64,000 nucleotides of DNA, taken from assembly GCA_934254815.1 (NCBI GenBank), contig CAKQME010000002.1, forward strand, positions 122,842 to 186,841. Reading direction: 5' to 3'. The DNA is from an uncultured Clostridia bacterium (GTDB lineage Bacteria; Bacillota; Clostridia; Christensenellales; Borkfalkiaceae). The translations under genes were made by a program, and so were the position numbers. The notes below the pieces were generated by a model that was not told the origin of the DNA, did not search any database, and saw only the letters and a list, made by a program, of their open reading frames with translations. Of this stretch, positions 26,751 through 35,176 are shown in pieces. The number at the start of each line of letters is the position of its first letter. Position 1 is the first letter of the stretch.

Positions 26751-27765
26751 AATTGCTGAAATTCCTTATGATGTAATCGATAAAACACAGAGATTCGTAT
26801 TGCAGATCTTCCTGTTTCGAGCCGAAATCAAATACAAGCAGGGTGATGCCCTCGCTCGTGACCTGATCGTTTTCGTCGACGTAAGTCCATCTGTCCGACA
26901 CTTTCTGCTTATCTTCCGTAGCGTTGCGGTTGAGTGCGTAAAGGTCGATTCCGTAGGCTTTCTTTTCGTAAACTCCCTCTTCTCTTGTCGGCTTCATATA
27001 ATAGCGATAAAAGTCGTTGCCCTCGCTCTGCGCTTTCGCTATAGCCGAAGTAACTCTTTTGTACGCCGTCGCAAGCGTTTCGATTCGCTTTATTTCGTCT
27101 TTTACGCCCTCCGCGATTTTGGCTTCGGTGTTGTAGGTTTTTTTATAGTTTCTTGCCGAACGTATACGCACGTTGCGGAAATAACTTTCGATTTTGGCGG
27201 CGTTTATAGTCGGGTTTTCGCCGTCGGGGTCGTCTACGAACTTAGAAAGATAATTTTTGGCGTTGCTTAAAAATCTTTCCATATCGATAAAATAACCGTT
27301 GCCGTAGAGCAGGTTGTATATATCCGAAGACTTTTCTGCTTTTTCGCCGCTTGCCGTCGTAGAATCTTCGCCGTCGCTGTTATTGCTTTTGTATTCTAAA
27401 AGCTTGTTTTCTTTGCCCGCGTAAGCAAGCATAACGTCGCCCTCGTTTGTCGATGCGCGTAAGCTTAGCATGTACGCCGCAGAATAATTTCCCGCCTTGG
27501 TGATGTGACTTACGGTAGAAGTTAAAACGTCGTAAGAAAGAGTTCCGTCGCTTTTCATATCCGAAAGCATATCGTAGTCTTTATCCGTGGCGGTTATATC
27601 GTCGTAAATTACAAAATAGAATTGTTCGCCCACGGTCGCGCGGGTAGCGCAGGTGGTGAACAGCAAAACCCAGAGAAAAATGAATGCCAGAGAAAACGCC
27701 GCTATTTTTATCCAGTCGTAAGATATGAGATTTAAAAGTCTTTTTTTAGTTATTTTAACGTCCAT
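26740..27765 (-). CDS. Single-pass membrane protein of unknown function
   Basis: A 341-residue protein with one N-terminal membrane helix (about 20-38, IKIAAFSLAFIFLWVLLF) after a basic segment, followed by a mostly extracytoplasmic globular region without a known signature. The end contains LLVFDFGSKQEDLQYESL, suggesting a defined fold. It overlaps tmk by 11 bases and so is the first gene of the tmk-holB-ricT unit. Its N-terminus (KKRLLNLISYDWIKI) resembles the start of uncharacterised clostridial proteins. No function is proposed. Confidence 0.7.
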   Translation of the reverse strand: MDVKITKKRLLNLISYDWIKIAAFSLAFIFLWVLLFTTCATRATVGEQFYFVIYDDITATDKDYDMLSDMKSDGTLSYDVLTSTVSHITKAGNYSAAYMLSLRASTNEGDVMLAYAGKENKLLEYKSNNSDGEDSTTASGEKAEKSSDIYNLLYGNGYFIDMERFLSNAKNYLSKFVDDPDGENPTINAAKIESYFRNVRIRSARNYKKTYNTEAKIAEGVKDEIKRIETLATAYKRVTSAIAKAQSEGNDFYRYYMKPTREEGVYEKKAYGIDLYALNRNATEDKQKVSDRWTYVDENDQVTSEGITLLVFDFGSKQEDLQYESLCFIDYIIRNFSNYAD

Positions 27766-27828
27766 TTATGTATTTTCGAAATTTTGTTCGGTCGAATCGG
27801 AAAGCCGCGCTTGCCGTTCGTTCGGTTC

Positions 27829-27853
27829 GAAAAAAGGGCTTTACGCCCTTTTA
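27829..27853 (-). terminator. Terminator overlapping the greA stop codon
   Basis: On the minus strand AAAAGGGC-GTAAA-GCCCTTTTTT; the TAA stop of greA is in the loop. Confidence 0.85.
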
Positions 27854-28314
27854 ATCGCAAGTACTTTTATGGGATATGTGCAGGTCGGAGCTTTAACCGT
27901 TACGGTCTCTCCCACTTTCTTGCCTATAAGGGCAGAGCCTAAAGGCGATTCGTTGGAGATTTTGTTTTTGTATATGTCCGCTTCGGTCGTGCCGACGAGT
28001 TCGTATTCTATTTCCTGCGGGTCGCCGTCCTCGTCGAAAACGGTTACTTTCATTCCGACCGACACGGTGTCGTCCGCGCCCGCTTTGATTATTTCAGCCA
28101 CTTTGAGTTTGGCTTCTATTTCTACTATTTCGCCCTCTATGCGCGCCTGTTCGTTTTTGGCTGCGTCGTATTCCGCGTTTTCCGAAAGGTCTCCGAATTC
28201 TCTCGCAACCTTGATACGCGCCGTTATTTCCGGGCGTTTTACGAATTTAAGTTCGTCGAGTCTTTTTTCTAACTGTTGATAGCCTTCTTCGGTAAGTATT
28301 ACCTTTTCACTCAT
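27841..28314 (-). CDS. greA: Transcription elongation factor GreA
   Basis: A 157-residue factor that rescues backtracked RNA polymerase by stimulating transcript cleavage. The N-terminal coiled coil has the acidic tip region GDLSENAEYDAAKNEQ (near 41-56) carrying the catalytic Asp and Glu, and the C-terminal domain has ISNESPLGSALIGKKVGETV. Full length. A ribosome site (agaggt) precedes the ATG. A perfect 15-bp hairpin lies in the gap upstream. Confidence 0.96.
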   Translation of the reverse strand: MSEKVILTEEGYQQLEKRLDELKFVKRPEITARIKVAREFGDLSENAEYDAAKNEQARIEGEIVEIEAKLKVAEIIKAGADDTVSVGMKVTVFDEDGDPQEIEYELVGTTEADIYKNKISNESPLGSALIGKKVGETVTVKAPTCTYPIKVLAIKRA

Positions 28315-28340
28315 TATTAAAACCTCTTTATTTTAGCCGC

Positions 28341-28388
28341 GTTCGCAGAAGGGCGGTTTGCGCCCTTCTGCGAACAAGCTTGTTTTTT
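28341..28388. other. Perfect 15-bp hairpin, terminator-like only on the plus strand
   Basis: GTTCGCAGAAGGGCG and its exact complement (28361-28375) with a 5-base loop, then AAGCTTGTTTTTTT on the plus strand. Both neighbouring genes are on the minus strand, where no T run follows the stem. It may be an RNA-stabilising or attenuating structure in the greA leader, or a block to antisense transcription. Confidence 0.7.
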
Positions 28389-28394
28389 TATTTA

Positions 28395-30224
28395 TTATGC
28401 TTTGAGAACGTAAGCGAAACCGTCGTCGTCTCCGCTCTCGATGAATCCCGTCATTGCGGGGTAACGGATAAGTCCGTTGTCTTTCATCATATCGTCTATA
28501 AACTTCATAGCCGCTTTGCAGCTTTCCGCGTCGGTGACTTTAATCAACGAAACGTAGCCTTGTTCTGCCATAACTTCTTCCGCGGCGTCAAGCCCGTCGG
28601 CTTCGTGGTTGAGATATACGAGAACTACTTCGCCGTCTTTAAGGAGTTTTACAAGCGGCAGGTCGTCGCCCTCATATCCCTCTACGTCCGCGAACGAACC
28701 CGCGTATGCGCGGAGCAGGGCATAGTATTCGTTTACGTTTTCGGCTTGTTTGTCGTAATTTATAACGTATTCGTAACCGTTCTTTCTCTCTTCTTCGCTG
28801 CTTGCGTAAATTACCTGCGGTACCGACTTCATCATTCCGTTCGCACTCATCGCTTCTTCGATAAGTTCGATACCCTCGGGAATGTCTTCTTCGGAATTGA
28901 CTTCATACGCAGACGGGAGTTTTTCGCCTTTAACTACGTTGTAGCCTTTCTCTTCGAGGTCGGATAACGCGACGTTGAGTTCGAGTTTGTCCTTGTCGGT
29001 TTCTTCCGCAATGCGGCAGACCGTTACGTCTTTTTCTATGCCGAAATCGAGATCGTCGCTTCTGACGTAGCAGAGCATTTCTGCTTTGAGTCTGTCGAAG
29101 TTTTTAGCGGTTTCCGTAATTTCGGTCGTCGCGCTCTTTTCTGCGGGTACGATTACCGCCGCGGCGTTAAGCTCGTAGTCGGCAAGCTTCTTCTCGGCTT
29201 CTTCGAGCCTTGCGAGAATTTCCGCATTGTCTGCGTCGGTTTTTTCGCGCGCCACTTTCGCAAGTTCTTCTTCCTTGCGTTTGTTGTCTTCGTATTCCTT
29301 TATGCGGGCTTCGACCATAGCGTCGATGCGGGCTTCTTCGTCCGCCTTGCGCTGAATTTCCTCTTCAAGCTCGCGCTTGGCTTCGATTTTCGCTTCTTCT
29401 TTGATTTTGCGGAGTTCCGCTTCGAGGTCGACGTCTTTCGGACGGTTAGCGCCGCATAAGAGCATCGCAAGGCTGATATTGTCGTTTTTGACCGACGAAC
29501 TCATTTCGGAGTAGCACTTGCTTCTCTCTTCGGCTTTCGCCTGAGCGATTATCTCTTCGCGTTCTTTCATCGCGTTGTCGAGGGCGGTCTTGGCTTCGTC
29601 CGCGTCTCTTTCGGCTTTGACTCTCGCGTCGTCGTTTGCCTTGGAAGCTTCTATTTCTTTGATGGACTGAAGTTTGACTTCCTCCGTCTTTCTCTCTTCT
29701 TCGGCTTTCTTAGCCAGATAACTTAACTTCTCGGCTTCGATGCGTTCGAGTTCGGGGTCTTTCTGCGCGGCATATTGCGCGTCGGCAGAAGCTACCGTGG
29801 GTTCTGCGACCTTGGCTTTGAAGTATTGAGCGTTGAGTTTTTCGTACTCGTCCGCTTTCATCCATTTCGCGTATACGTTCACGTTCTTTCTGCTTGTAAG
29901 CTCTGTAGAAGCGAAACGGGTTTTGCATTTTTTATCGACGAACCAACCCATAAAGACGTAACCGTTTCTTTCGGGGTCCTTGGGATAACTGAATTTATCG
30001 CCGCAACGAACTTTTACGACGGAATTGTATTTACCGCCGCACGCGTTGAAAATTATCTTGAATTTTCTTCTCTCCACGCACTTGGCGATTATAAGAATTG
30101 CGATTACCAGAATAAGCAGCGCGGCTACGCCGATTATCGTCCAGCACGCCCAATCCCATTTGGCGTCGCCCGTAAAGACCTCGAAGGTCAACAGTTTACC
30201 GATGTCGTCAACTTTGAATTTCAT
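28395..30224 (-). CDS. Membrane-anchored coiled-coil protein with an InlB-like repeat
   Basis: A 609-residue protein. The start is the ATG at 30224 (ggaagg ribosome site eight bases before); longer in-frame versions lack one. Layout: short N-terminal segment, one membrane helix (about 27-49), then a basic stretch KCVERRKFK, one Listeria-Bacteroides repeat (about 55-120, ending NVYAKW), a long charged coiled coil (about 150-370, rich in Glu, Lys and Ala), and a C-terminal region with two related copies of about 95 residues (IEEAMSANGMMKSVP and IDDMMKDNGLIRYPA). By the positive-inside rule everything after the helix should be cytoplasmic, an odd place for this repeat. Function unknown; a structural or signalling scaffold is possible. 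Confidence 0.75.
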   Translation of the reverse strand: MKFKVDDIGKLLTFEVFTGDAKWDWACWTIIGVAALLILVIAILIIAKCVERRKFKIIFNACGGKYNSVVKVRCGDKFSYPKDPERNGYVFMGWFVDKKCKTRFASTELTSRKNVNVYAKWMKADEYEKLNAQYFKAKVAEPTVASADAQYAAQKDPELERIEAEKLSYLAKKAEEERKTEEVKLQSIKEIEASKANDDARVKAERDADEAKTALDNAMKEREEIIAQAKAEERSKCYSEMSSSVKNDNISLAMLLCGANRPKDVDLEAELRKIKEEAKIEAKRELEEEIQRKADEEARIDAMVEARIKEYEDNKRKEEELAKVAREKTDADNAEILARLEEAEKKLADYELNAAAVIVPAEKSATTEITETAKNFDRLKAEMLCYVRSDDLDFGIEKDVTVCRIAEETDKDKLELNVALSDLEEKGYNVVKGEKLPSAYEVNSEEDIPEGIELIEEAMSANGMMKSVPQVIYASSEEERKNGYEYVINYDKQAENVNEYYALLRAYAGSFADVEGYEGDDLPLVKLLKDGEVVLVYLNHEADGLDAAEEVMAEQGYVSLIKVTDAESCKAAMKFIDDMMKDNGLIRYPAMTGFIESGDDDGFAYVLKA

Positions 30225-30562
30225 AGTTCTTGCCTTCCGAAAACAAATATTTTCTATACAATTGCTGTATATATTATATAATAACACATAAATTATTTTT
30301 TTTCAATGAATTTATCGAAATTTTTTAAACATTTTTACGGTTTTTTGTTTTTTCGCTCGGCTTTTACCGACAAAACCCGACCGTTTTTTTAAGTCGTTTC
30401 GGGGTAAAAAACGCATAAAATCGCTATATAGAGCGATTATCGCATAAATAGCGATAAAAACGACTATAAATAAGGCTGAAAATAGATTAAACGGCTTAAA
30501 AACGTTTTACTTTTTCGGCTTAAAATTATATAATGTTATATATAAAACTCAAGGAAGCTTCT
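30225..30562 (+). promoter_or_regulatory. alaS upstream region with promoter and small hairpins
   Basis: No gene fits in this AT-rich stretch. On the plus strand a TATAAT box is at 30529-30534, with a poor -35 (TTTACT) 17 bases upstream, and aaggaag precedes the alaS ATG. Two short hairpins, AATCGCT/AGCGATT (30419-30438) and ATCGC/GCGAT (30439-30455), sit next to each other. No T-box consensus was found. Confidence 0.5.
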
Positions 30563-32386
30563 ATGATTACATCAAAAGAATTAAGAAATTCATGGCTTAA
30601 ATTTTACGAAGAGCGCGGGCATAAAAATATCGGCGCCGTTTCGCTTATAGGCGACGGGTCTACGGGCGTTATGTTCAACGTGGCTGGCATGCAACCGCTT
30701 ATGCCGTATCTTCTCGGCGCGAAACATCCGTCCGGTAAAACCAGACTCTGTAACGTTCAGGGTTGCGTGAGAACGGTTGATATCGACAGCGTAGGCGATT
30801 CTACTCATTTTACCTTTTTCGAAATGATGGGTAACTGGTCGTTGGGCGATTATTTCAAAGCCGAAAAAACGCAGTGGTCTTACGATATTCTGACTAAGGT
30901 TTTCGGTCTTGACGGAGAAAAGATATGCTCGACGGTTTTCGAGGGCGACGCTACCGCTCCGCGCGACGACGAAACGGCGGAATATTTAAAGAAAGTCGGT
31001 ATAAAGCCCGAACATATATTCTATCTTCCCAAAAAAGATAACTGGTGGGAACTCGAGGGTACCGTAGGTACTCCGTGCGGACCAGATAACGAATGGTTTT
31101 ATCCCCGTAACGATAAACCGTGCGGACCGAATTGCGGACCCGATTGCGGTTGCGGCAGATACGTCGAAATCGGTAACGACGTTTATATGCAGTATAAAAA
31201 GACAGCCGCCGGCTACGAACCTCTCGCCAACAAAAACGTCGATACGGGTTTCGGCTTAGACAGACTGCTCGCGTTTTTAAACGGCATTACCGACGGTTAT
31301 AAAACCGACTTGTTTTTGCCGGTTATAGAATATCTCGAAGAGAAATCGGGCAGAAGTTACGATAACGACGAAGAAGCGCGCAAAGCTATGCGTATAATAG
31401 CCGACCATATCAGAACCGCGACTATGCTCATAGGCGACGTAAACGGAATAGTTCCGTCAAACGTAGGCGCAGGGTATATTTTAAGAAGATTGTTAAGACG
31501 CGCTATCCGCTATGCGAGAACGCTCGGCTTGCCCGTTACCGCTTTAACGGAAGTTTCCGCTATTTATATCGATAAAATTTATGACGAAGCTTATCCGTTG
31601 CTCGTCGAGAAAAAGGACTACGTTCTTGGCGAAATCAAAAAAGAAGCCGACAAATTCGAAGCTACGCTCGCGACGGGGCTTAAAGAATTTAATAAATGTA
31701 TCGACGGTATAAAGCGTAAAAACGAATTTATGTCCGCCAAAGACCCCGCGTATAAACCCGAAACGGAAATTAACGGCAAACAGGCTTTCAGACTTTACGA
31801 TACGTTCGGTTTCCCGATCGAACTTACTGCCGAACTTGCAGCCGAAGTCGGCTATACGGTCGATAAAGCGGGTTTCGACGCCGCGTTTAAAGAACATCAG
31901 GAGATAAGTAAACAGCAGGGAACGTTCAAGGGCGGTCTTGCAGAACAGAACGAAATTACGGCTCGTCTGCACACCGCGACGCATCTTCTCAATTCTGCGC
32001 TTAAACACGTTCTCCACGACGACGGAATAAATCAGAAAGGCTCCAACATTACCACCGAAAGATTGCGTTTCGATTTCAACTTCCCGCGTAAATTGACTGC
32101 GGAAGAACTTGCCGAAATCGAAAAATGGGTAAACGAAGCTATAAAAGCGGACGTTCCCGTTACTTTGGAAGAAATGTCCGTCGACGAGGCAAAGGCTCAG
32201 GGCGCGATAGGCGTGTTCACCGCTAAATACGGCGATAAGGTCAAAGTATATAATATGGGCGAGTACAGCAAGGAAATCTGCGGAGGTCCTCACGCCGCGC
32301 ATACGGGCGAACTTCACCATTTCAAAATAACCAAAGAAGAAGCGTCCTCGGCGGGCGTAAGAAGAATAAAAGCTATTCTCGACTAA
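30563..32386 (+). CDS. alaS: Alanyl-tRNA synthetase, short form lacking the C-Ala domain
   Basis: A 607-residue class II synthetase charging tRNA-Ala. The catalytic core is complete (VAGMQPLMPYL, FFEMMGNWSLGDYFK, GFGLDRLLAFLNG) and the editing domain is present with the metal ligands HTATH near 472 and CGGPHAAH near 572. Usual bacterial AlaRS is about 870 residues; here the coding region stops right after the editing domain, so the C-terminal C-Ala domain is absent. A Cys-rich insertion (PCGPNCGPDCGCGRY) lies near 190. Similar short enzymes occur in some reduced or candidate-phylum bacteria. The ATG at 30563 is chosen for its ribosome site; an upstream in-frame ATG at 30533 overlaps the -10 box. 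Confidence 0.93.
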   Translation: MITSKELRNSWLKFYEERGHKNIGAVSLIGDGSTGVMFNVAGMQPLMPYLLGAKHPSGKTRLCNVQGCVRTVDIDSVGDSTHFTFFEMMGNWSLGDYFKAEKTQWSYDILTKVFGLDGEKICSTVFEGDATAPRDDETAEYLKKVGIKPEHIFYLPKKDNWWELEGTVGTPCGPDNEWFYPRNDKPCGPNCGPDCGCGRYVEIGNDVYMQYKKTAAGYEPLANKNVDTGFGLDRLLAFLNGITDGYKTDLFLPVIEYLEEKSGRSYDNDEEARKAMRIIADHIRTATMLIGDVNGIVPSNVGAGYILRRLLRRAIRYARTLGLPVTALTEVSAIYIDKIYDEAYPLLVEKKDYVLGEIKKEADKFEATLATGLKEFNKCIDGIKRKNEFMSAKDPAYKPETEINGKQAFRLYDTFGFPIELTAELAAEVGYTVDKAGFDAAFKEHQEISKQQGTFKGGLAEQNEITARLHTATHLLNSALKHVLHDDGINQKGSNITTERLRFDFNFPRKLTAEELAEIEKWVNEAIKADVPVTLEEMSVDEAKAQGAIGVFTAKYGDKVKVYNMGEYSKEICGGPHAAHTGELHHFKITKEEASSAGVRRIKAILD

Positions 32387-32416
32387 TCATTATATAATAT
32401 AAAGATACCGTAAAAA

Positions 32417-32520
32417 ATAATCACTTGTTCAACGCGGCGTTTCGTTAATGCTCGGTATGACTTACTTAATCGGGTTAGTCGGCTGAGCGAAACGAAAAAT
32501 CACAATGAACAAGTGATTAT
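32417..32520. repeat. 104-bp foldback element between convergent genes
   Basis: Perfect 15-bp terminal inverted repeats (ATAATCACTTGTTCA and complement) flank inner partial repeats (GTTTCG...GCTC with GAGCGAAAC, and GACTTA with TTAGTC). It lies between the ends of alaS and degV and may act as a bidirectional terminator; its plan matches the element at 8936-9018. Confidence 0.65.
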
Positions 32521-32559
32521 AATTTTATTGTTTTGTAAGCGTGTTTACGCTCGGTAAAC

Positions 32560-33408
32560 TTATTCTTCCTCCGGTTGGTTGATATAGAGTATGCCGAGCG
32601 TGTTTTTTCCGCAGTGGCTTGAAACTGTGCAACCCGCCCATGTTTCGTATACTTTGGTAAAACCGTAGTCCGCAACTACTGCTTTCGCTGCGTTTACCAT
32701 TTCTTCGGTCGCTCTGGAATGGGTTATGAATATAACCGATTTGTCGGGATTGTTGTATCTTGCGAGAACGCTTTGACAATATTTCGTAACAACGTCAACC
32801 ATTCTCCCGCGGAACTTTTCGGTATTTCCCATCTTACCGTTGAGAACTTCTATTTCGGGACGGATTTTAAGCAGGTTTGCGCCGAGCAGGGCTAAGCTCG
32901 AACATCTGCCGCCTTTGTAGAGATAGTCGAGTCTTTCGATAACGAAACTCGCCTGAACGTAAGGAATTCTCGCCTTTACTTTTTCTACTATTTTTTCGGG
33001 AGCAACGCCTTTGTCGGCAAGTTTTTTAGCGTAAATCGCTTCCAACGCGATACCTGTCGACAGCGTGCGGCTGTCTATAACGTAAACGTTTTTGAAGTTT
33101 TTGGCGGCGTTTACGGCGTTGTTGTACGCGCTCGACATTTCGCTTGAAATATCGAAGTGAATTATCGCGTCGTAGGTTTCGAGAATTTTCGAAAAATGTT
33201 CTTTGAAAGCCTCTTCGTTTACGGCGTTTGTTTTGGGCAGAACTTTGCTTTTATCGGCGTATTCGAAAATTTCAAGCGTGTCCACTTCGCCGTCGTAGAA
33301 AAATCTGTCGCCCATCGTAACGCCGAAAGGCACGGTTTTAAAATCGTATTCGTTTTTAACTTCTTCGCTTATATCGCAAGCGCTGTCGAGAGAAATAGCT
33401 ATTTTCAT
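32560..33408 (-). CDS. DegV family fatty-acid-binding protein
   Basis: A 282-residue DegV protein; relatives bind a fatty acid and several present it to a fatty acid kinase (FakB role). Typical blocks are ISLDSACDISEEV at the start, the PFGVTMGDRFFYDGE segment, TNAVNEEAFKEHF and FDISSEMSSAYNNAV near 95-110, and RIDYLYKGGRCSS-like ERLDYLYKGGRCSSLAL near 160. A single gene with its own promoter. No FakA homologue lies in the window. Confidence 0.92.
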   Translation of the reverse strand: MKIAISLDSACDISEEVKNEYDFKTVPFGVTMGDRFFYDGEVDTLEIFEYADKSKVLPKTNAVNEEAFKEHFSKILETYDAIIHFDISSEMSSAYNNAVNAAKNFKNVYVIDSRTLSTGIALEAIYAKKLADKGVAPEKIVEKVKARIPYVQASFVIERLDYLYKGGRCSSLALLGANLLKIRPEIEVLNGKMGNTEKFRGRMVDVVTKYCQSVLARYNNPDKSVIFITHSRATEEMVNAAKAVVADYGFTKVYETWAGCTVSSHCGKNTLGILYINQPEEE

Positions 33409-33442
33409 AATATTACTCCGTACATTTAAATTTACGCTATAT

Positions 33443-33471
33443 ATTATACTATTGCGTCCGATATTTTACAA
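33443..33471 (-). promoter_or_regulatory. Promoter of the degV gene
   Basis: On the minus strand TTGTAA (33466-33471), 17 bases, TATAAT (33443-33448), followed by a leader of about 30 bases with tacggagt as ribosome site. Confidence 0.7.
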
Positions 33472-33583
33472 ATATTTTTCCGCCTGCGCGTATAAACTTT
33501 TAAAAAACTTAAAGTAGAGCGCTTTCCGTATCTCTACTCACGGTAGAATTTAATAAATTTATGTCTTTATACGGGTTTTTCGG

Positions 33584-33612
33584 TTGCTATCGGCAGTTAA
33601 ATATGATATTAT
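33584..33612 (+). promoter_or_regulatory. Promoter giving a leaderless MFS mRNA
   Basis: TTGCTA (33584-33589), 17 bases, TATTAT (33607-33612). The ATG at 33622 follows nine bases later and has no Shine-Dalgarno sequence, so the transcript is predicted to lack a leader. Overlapping alternative -10 boxes exist in this AT-rich stretch. Confidence 0.55.
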
Positions 33613-33621
33613 ATTGTCATT

Positions 33622-34824
33622 ATGTCACAGACGATGAATAATAAAAAATACGGGCTTACGCTTACGGCGTGTTATGTCGGTTATATTATACAGGCGATGG
33701 TGAATAATCTGTCGCCGCTTCTTTTCGTGCAGTACGGCAGACAATTCGGAATATCCACGGCTCAATTGTCGTTGATAGTGCTTATAAATTTCGGTTTGCA
33801 GATTATAATCGATTCGGTTTCGCCTAAGATAGTCGAAAAAGCGGGTTATAGAATCGGGGCAATCGGCGCGCAGATATTGTCCGCCGCAGGGCTTGTCTGC
33901 CTCGGAACTCTGCCGTTCATAATGCCGCCGTATGCAGGAATAATAATCGCGACGCTTTTAATGGCTGTCGGCGGGGGCTTTGTCGAGGTTATTTTAAGCC
34001 CCGTGGTCGACGCGCTTCCTCTCGGTAATAAATCGGGGGCGATGAGTTTTCTTCATTCTTTCTATTGTTGGGGGCATATTTTCACGGTGCTTGCCGCAAC
34101 GCTTTACTTCAATACGGTCGGAATTTCCGCCTGGAGGTGGCTGCCGTTAATACTTGCGGTTATACCTGTATTCAATTGCGCGCTGTTTGCGAAATGTCCG
34201 CTGTCTACGCTTCAGGGAGATGAAACCCCTGCGCCGTATAAGTCTATTTTTACGGCTAAAGGCTTTTGGGTATTTCCCGTTATGATAATGGCGTCCGGCG
34301 CGGCTGAACAAGCTATCGCACAATGGGCTTCTACGTTTGCCGAAACAGGGCTGGGCGTGGATAAAACGCTCGGAGATCTTGTCGGAACATGCCTTTTCGC
34401 ATTGTTTATGGCGGTATCGAGAACAGTATACGGATTTTTCGGTGATAAACTGAATTTAAAAAATATTATGCTGATATGCGGCATAGGGCTTACGGCGGCG
34501 TATTTGCTGACGGCTTTGGCGCCGCAAGCGTATGTATCGCTCGGCGGAATAGCTCTTGCGGGGTTGTTTGTCGGAATTTTATGGCCGGGTATATATTCGG
34601 TTGCGGGCAGGGAGTTCCCGCTCGGCGGAACTCGAATGTTCGGAATACTCGCGCTGTTCGGGGATATCGGCTGTACGATAGGACCGAGTCTTGCCGGGAT
34701 AATTTCTTCGGAGATAAAAACGGGCATTTTAGTCGCGACCGTATTTCCTGTATTAGTAATAATATGTTCTTCCGCGCTGGTTTTTTCTAAGAAGAAAAAG
34801 GATAAAAGCGATTCGACGTTGTAA
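33622..34824 (+). CDS. MFS transporter
   Basis: A 400-residue carrier with 12 predicted membrane helices of the major facilitator superfamily. Blocks include a first helix with TLTACYVGYIIQAMVNNLSP, a GFGDK-like loop (YGFFGDKLNLKN near 277) and a GGGFVEVILSPVVDALP segment reminiscent of the FucP/sugar-permease branch. The substrate cannot be told; a sugar is plausible given fucI in the same window, though the two genes are far apart. Ends in a basic tail. Single gene with a terminator after it. Confidence 0.85.
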   Translation: MSQTMNNKKYGLTLTACYVGYIIQAMVNNLSPLLFVQYGRQFGISTAQLSLIVLINFGLQIIIDSVSPKIVEKAGYRIGAIGAQILSAAGLVCLGTLPFIMPPYAGIIIATLLMAVGGGFVEVILSPVVDALPLGNKSGAMSFLHSFYCWGHIFTVLAATLYFNTVGISAWRWLPLILAVIPVFNCALFAKCPLSTLQGDETPAPYKSIFTAKGFWVFPVMIMASGAAEQAIAQWASTFAETGLGVDKTLGDLVGTCLFALFMAVSRTVYGFFGDKLNLKNIMLICGIGLTAAYLLTALAPQAYVSLGGIALAGLFVGILWPGIYSVAGREFPLGGTRMFGILALFGDIGCTIGPSLAGIISSEIKTGILVATVFPVLVIICSSALVFSKKKKDKSDSTL

Positions 34825-34850
34825 TCGCCGGCGAGCTATTGTCGTATATA

Positions 34851-34884
34851 AAATTCCCGACGGTAAAAGTTCGGGAATTTTTTT
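34851..34884 (+). terminator. Intrinsic terminator
   Basis: AAATTCCCGA and its complement with a short loop, then TTTTTTT, after the MFS gene. Confidence 0.9.
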
Positions 34885-34915
34885 AAATTTTAATAAAAGA
34901 AATCGGGATAAATCG

Positions 34916-34944
34916 TTGACAACGGCATAAAAATATGGTAGAAT
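34916..34944 (+). promoter_or_regulatory. tRNA promoter
   Basis: TTGACA (34916-34921), 17 bases, TAGAAT (34939-34944), 18 bases before tRNA-Cys. Confidence 0.88.
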
Positions 34945-34962
34945 AGAAAAGCGTTGAAAGAC

Positions 34963-35037
34963 GGCGCTATAGCCAAGTGGTAAGGCAAGGGTCTGCAAAA
35001 CCCTTATGCCCCGGTTCAAATCCGGGTGGCGCCTCCA
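34963..35037 (+). tRNA. tRNA-Cys (anticodon GCA)
   Basis: A 75-base cloverleaf with encoded CCA. Acceptor GGCGCTA pairs with TGGCGCC, the anticodon loop CTGCAAA gives GCA (34995-34997), and the T loop is GGTTCAAATCC. A 10-bp stem (35043-35071) without a T run separates it from the next tRNA. Confidence 0.97.
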
Positions 35038-35089
35038 ATGAATTGCCCCGAGTAAAAATTGCTCGGGGCAAAACAAAAAACAGAATAAT

Positions 35090-35176
35090 GCCGCTGTGGC
35101 GAAACAGGCAGACGCAAGGGACTTAAAATCCCTCGGAGTTAAATCCGTACCGGTTCAAATCCGGTCAGCGGCACCA
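35090..35176 (+). tRNA. tRNA-Leu (anticodon TAA)
   Basis: An 87-base class II tRNA with a long variable arm and encoded CCA. Acceptor GCCGCTG pairs perfectly with CAGCGGC; the anticodon loop CTTAAAA gives TAA at 35124-35126. Its anticodon-to-3' half is repeated at 40698-40753, marking it as the integration target of the mobile element. Confidence 0.97.
35122..35144 (+). repeat. Left attachment core in tRNA-Leu
   Basis: Twenty-three bases starting in the anticodon loop and running into the variable arm are identical to 40698-40720. They are the most likely att core: crossover within an anticodon loop is common for tyrosine integrases. Confidence 0.65.

Noticed and set aside
30225..30562. Possible T-box leader before alaS (and in the gap before glyS)
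   Set aside because: Neither region contains the conserved T-box core sequence or an anti-terminator pair; only short hairpins are seen.
35043..35071. Terminator between tRNA-Cys and tRNA-Leu
   Set aside because: The 10-bp stem is strong but no T run follows on the plus strand; it is more likely a processing structure.
34753..35076. Open frame across tRNA-Cys on the minus strand
   Set aside because: It translates the complement of a tRNA gene; frames of this kind (PDLNRG-type) are a known artefact.
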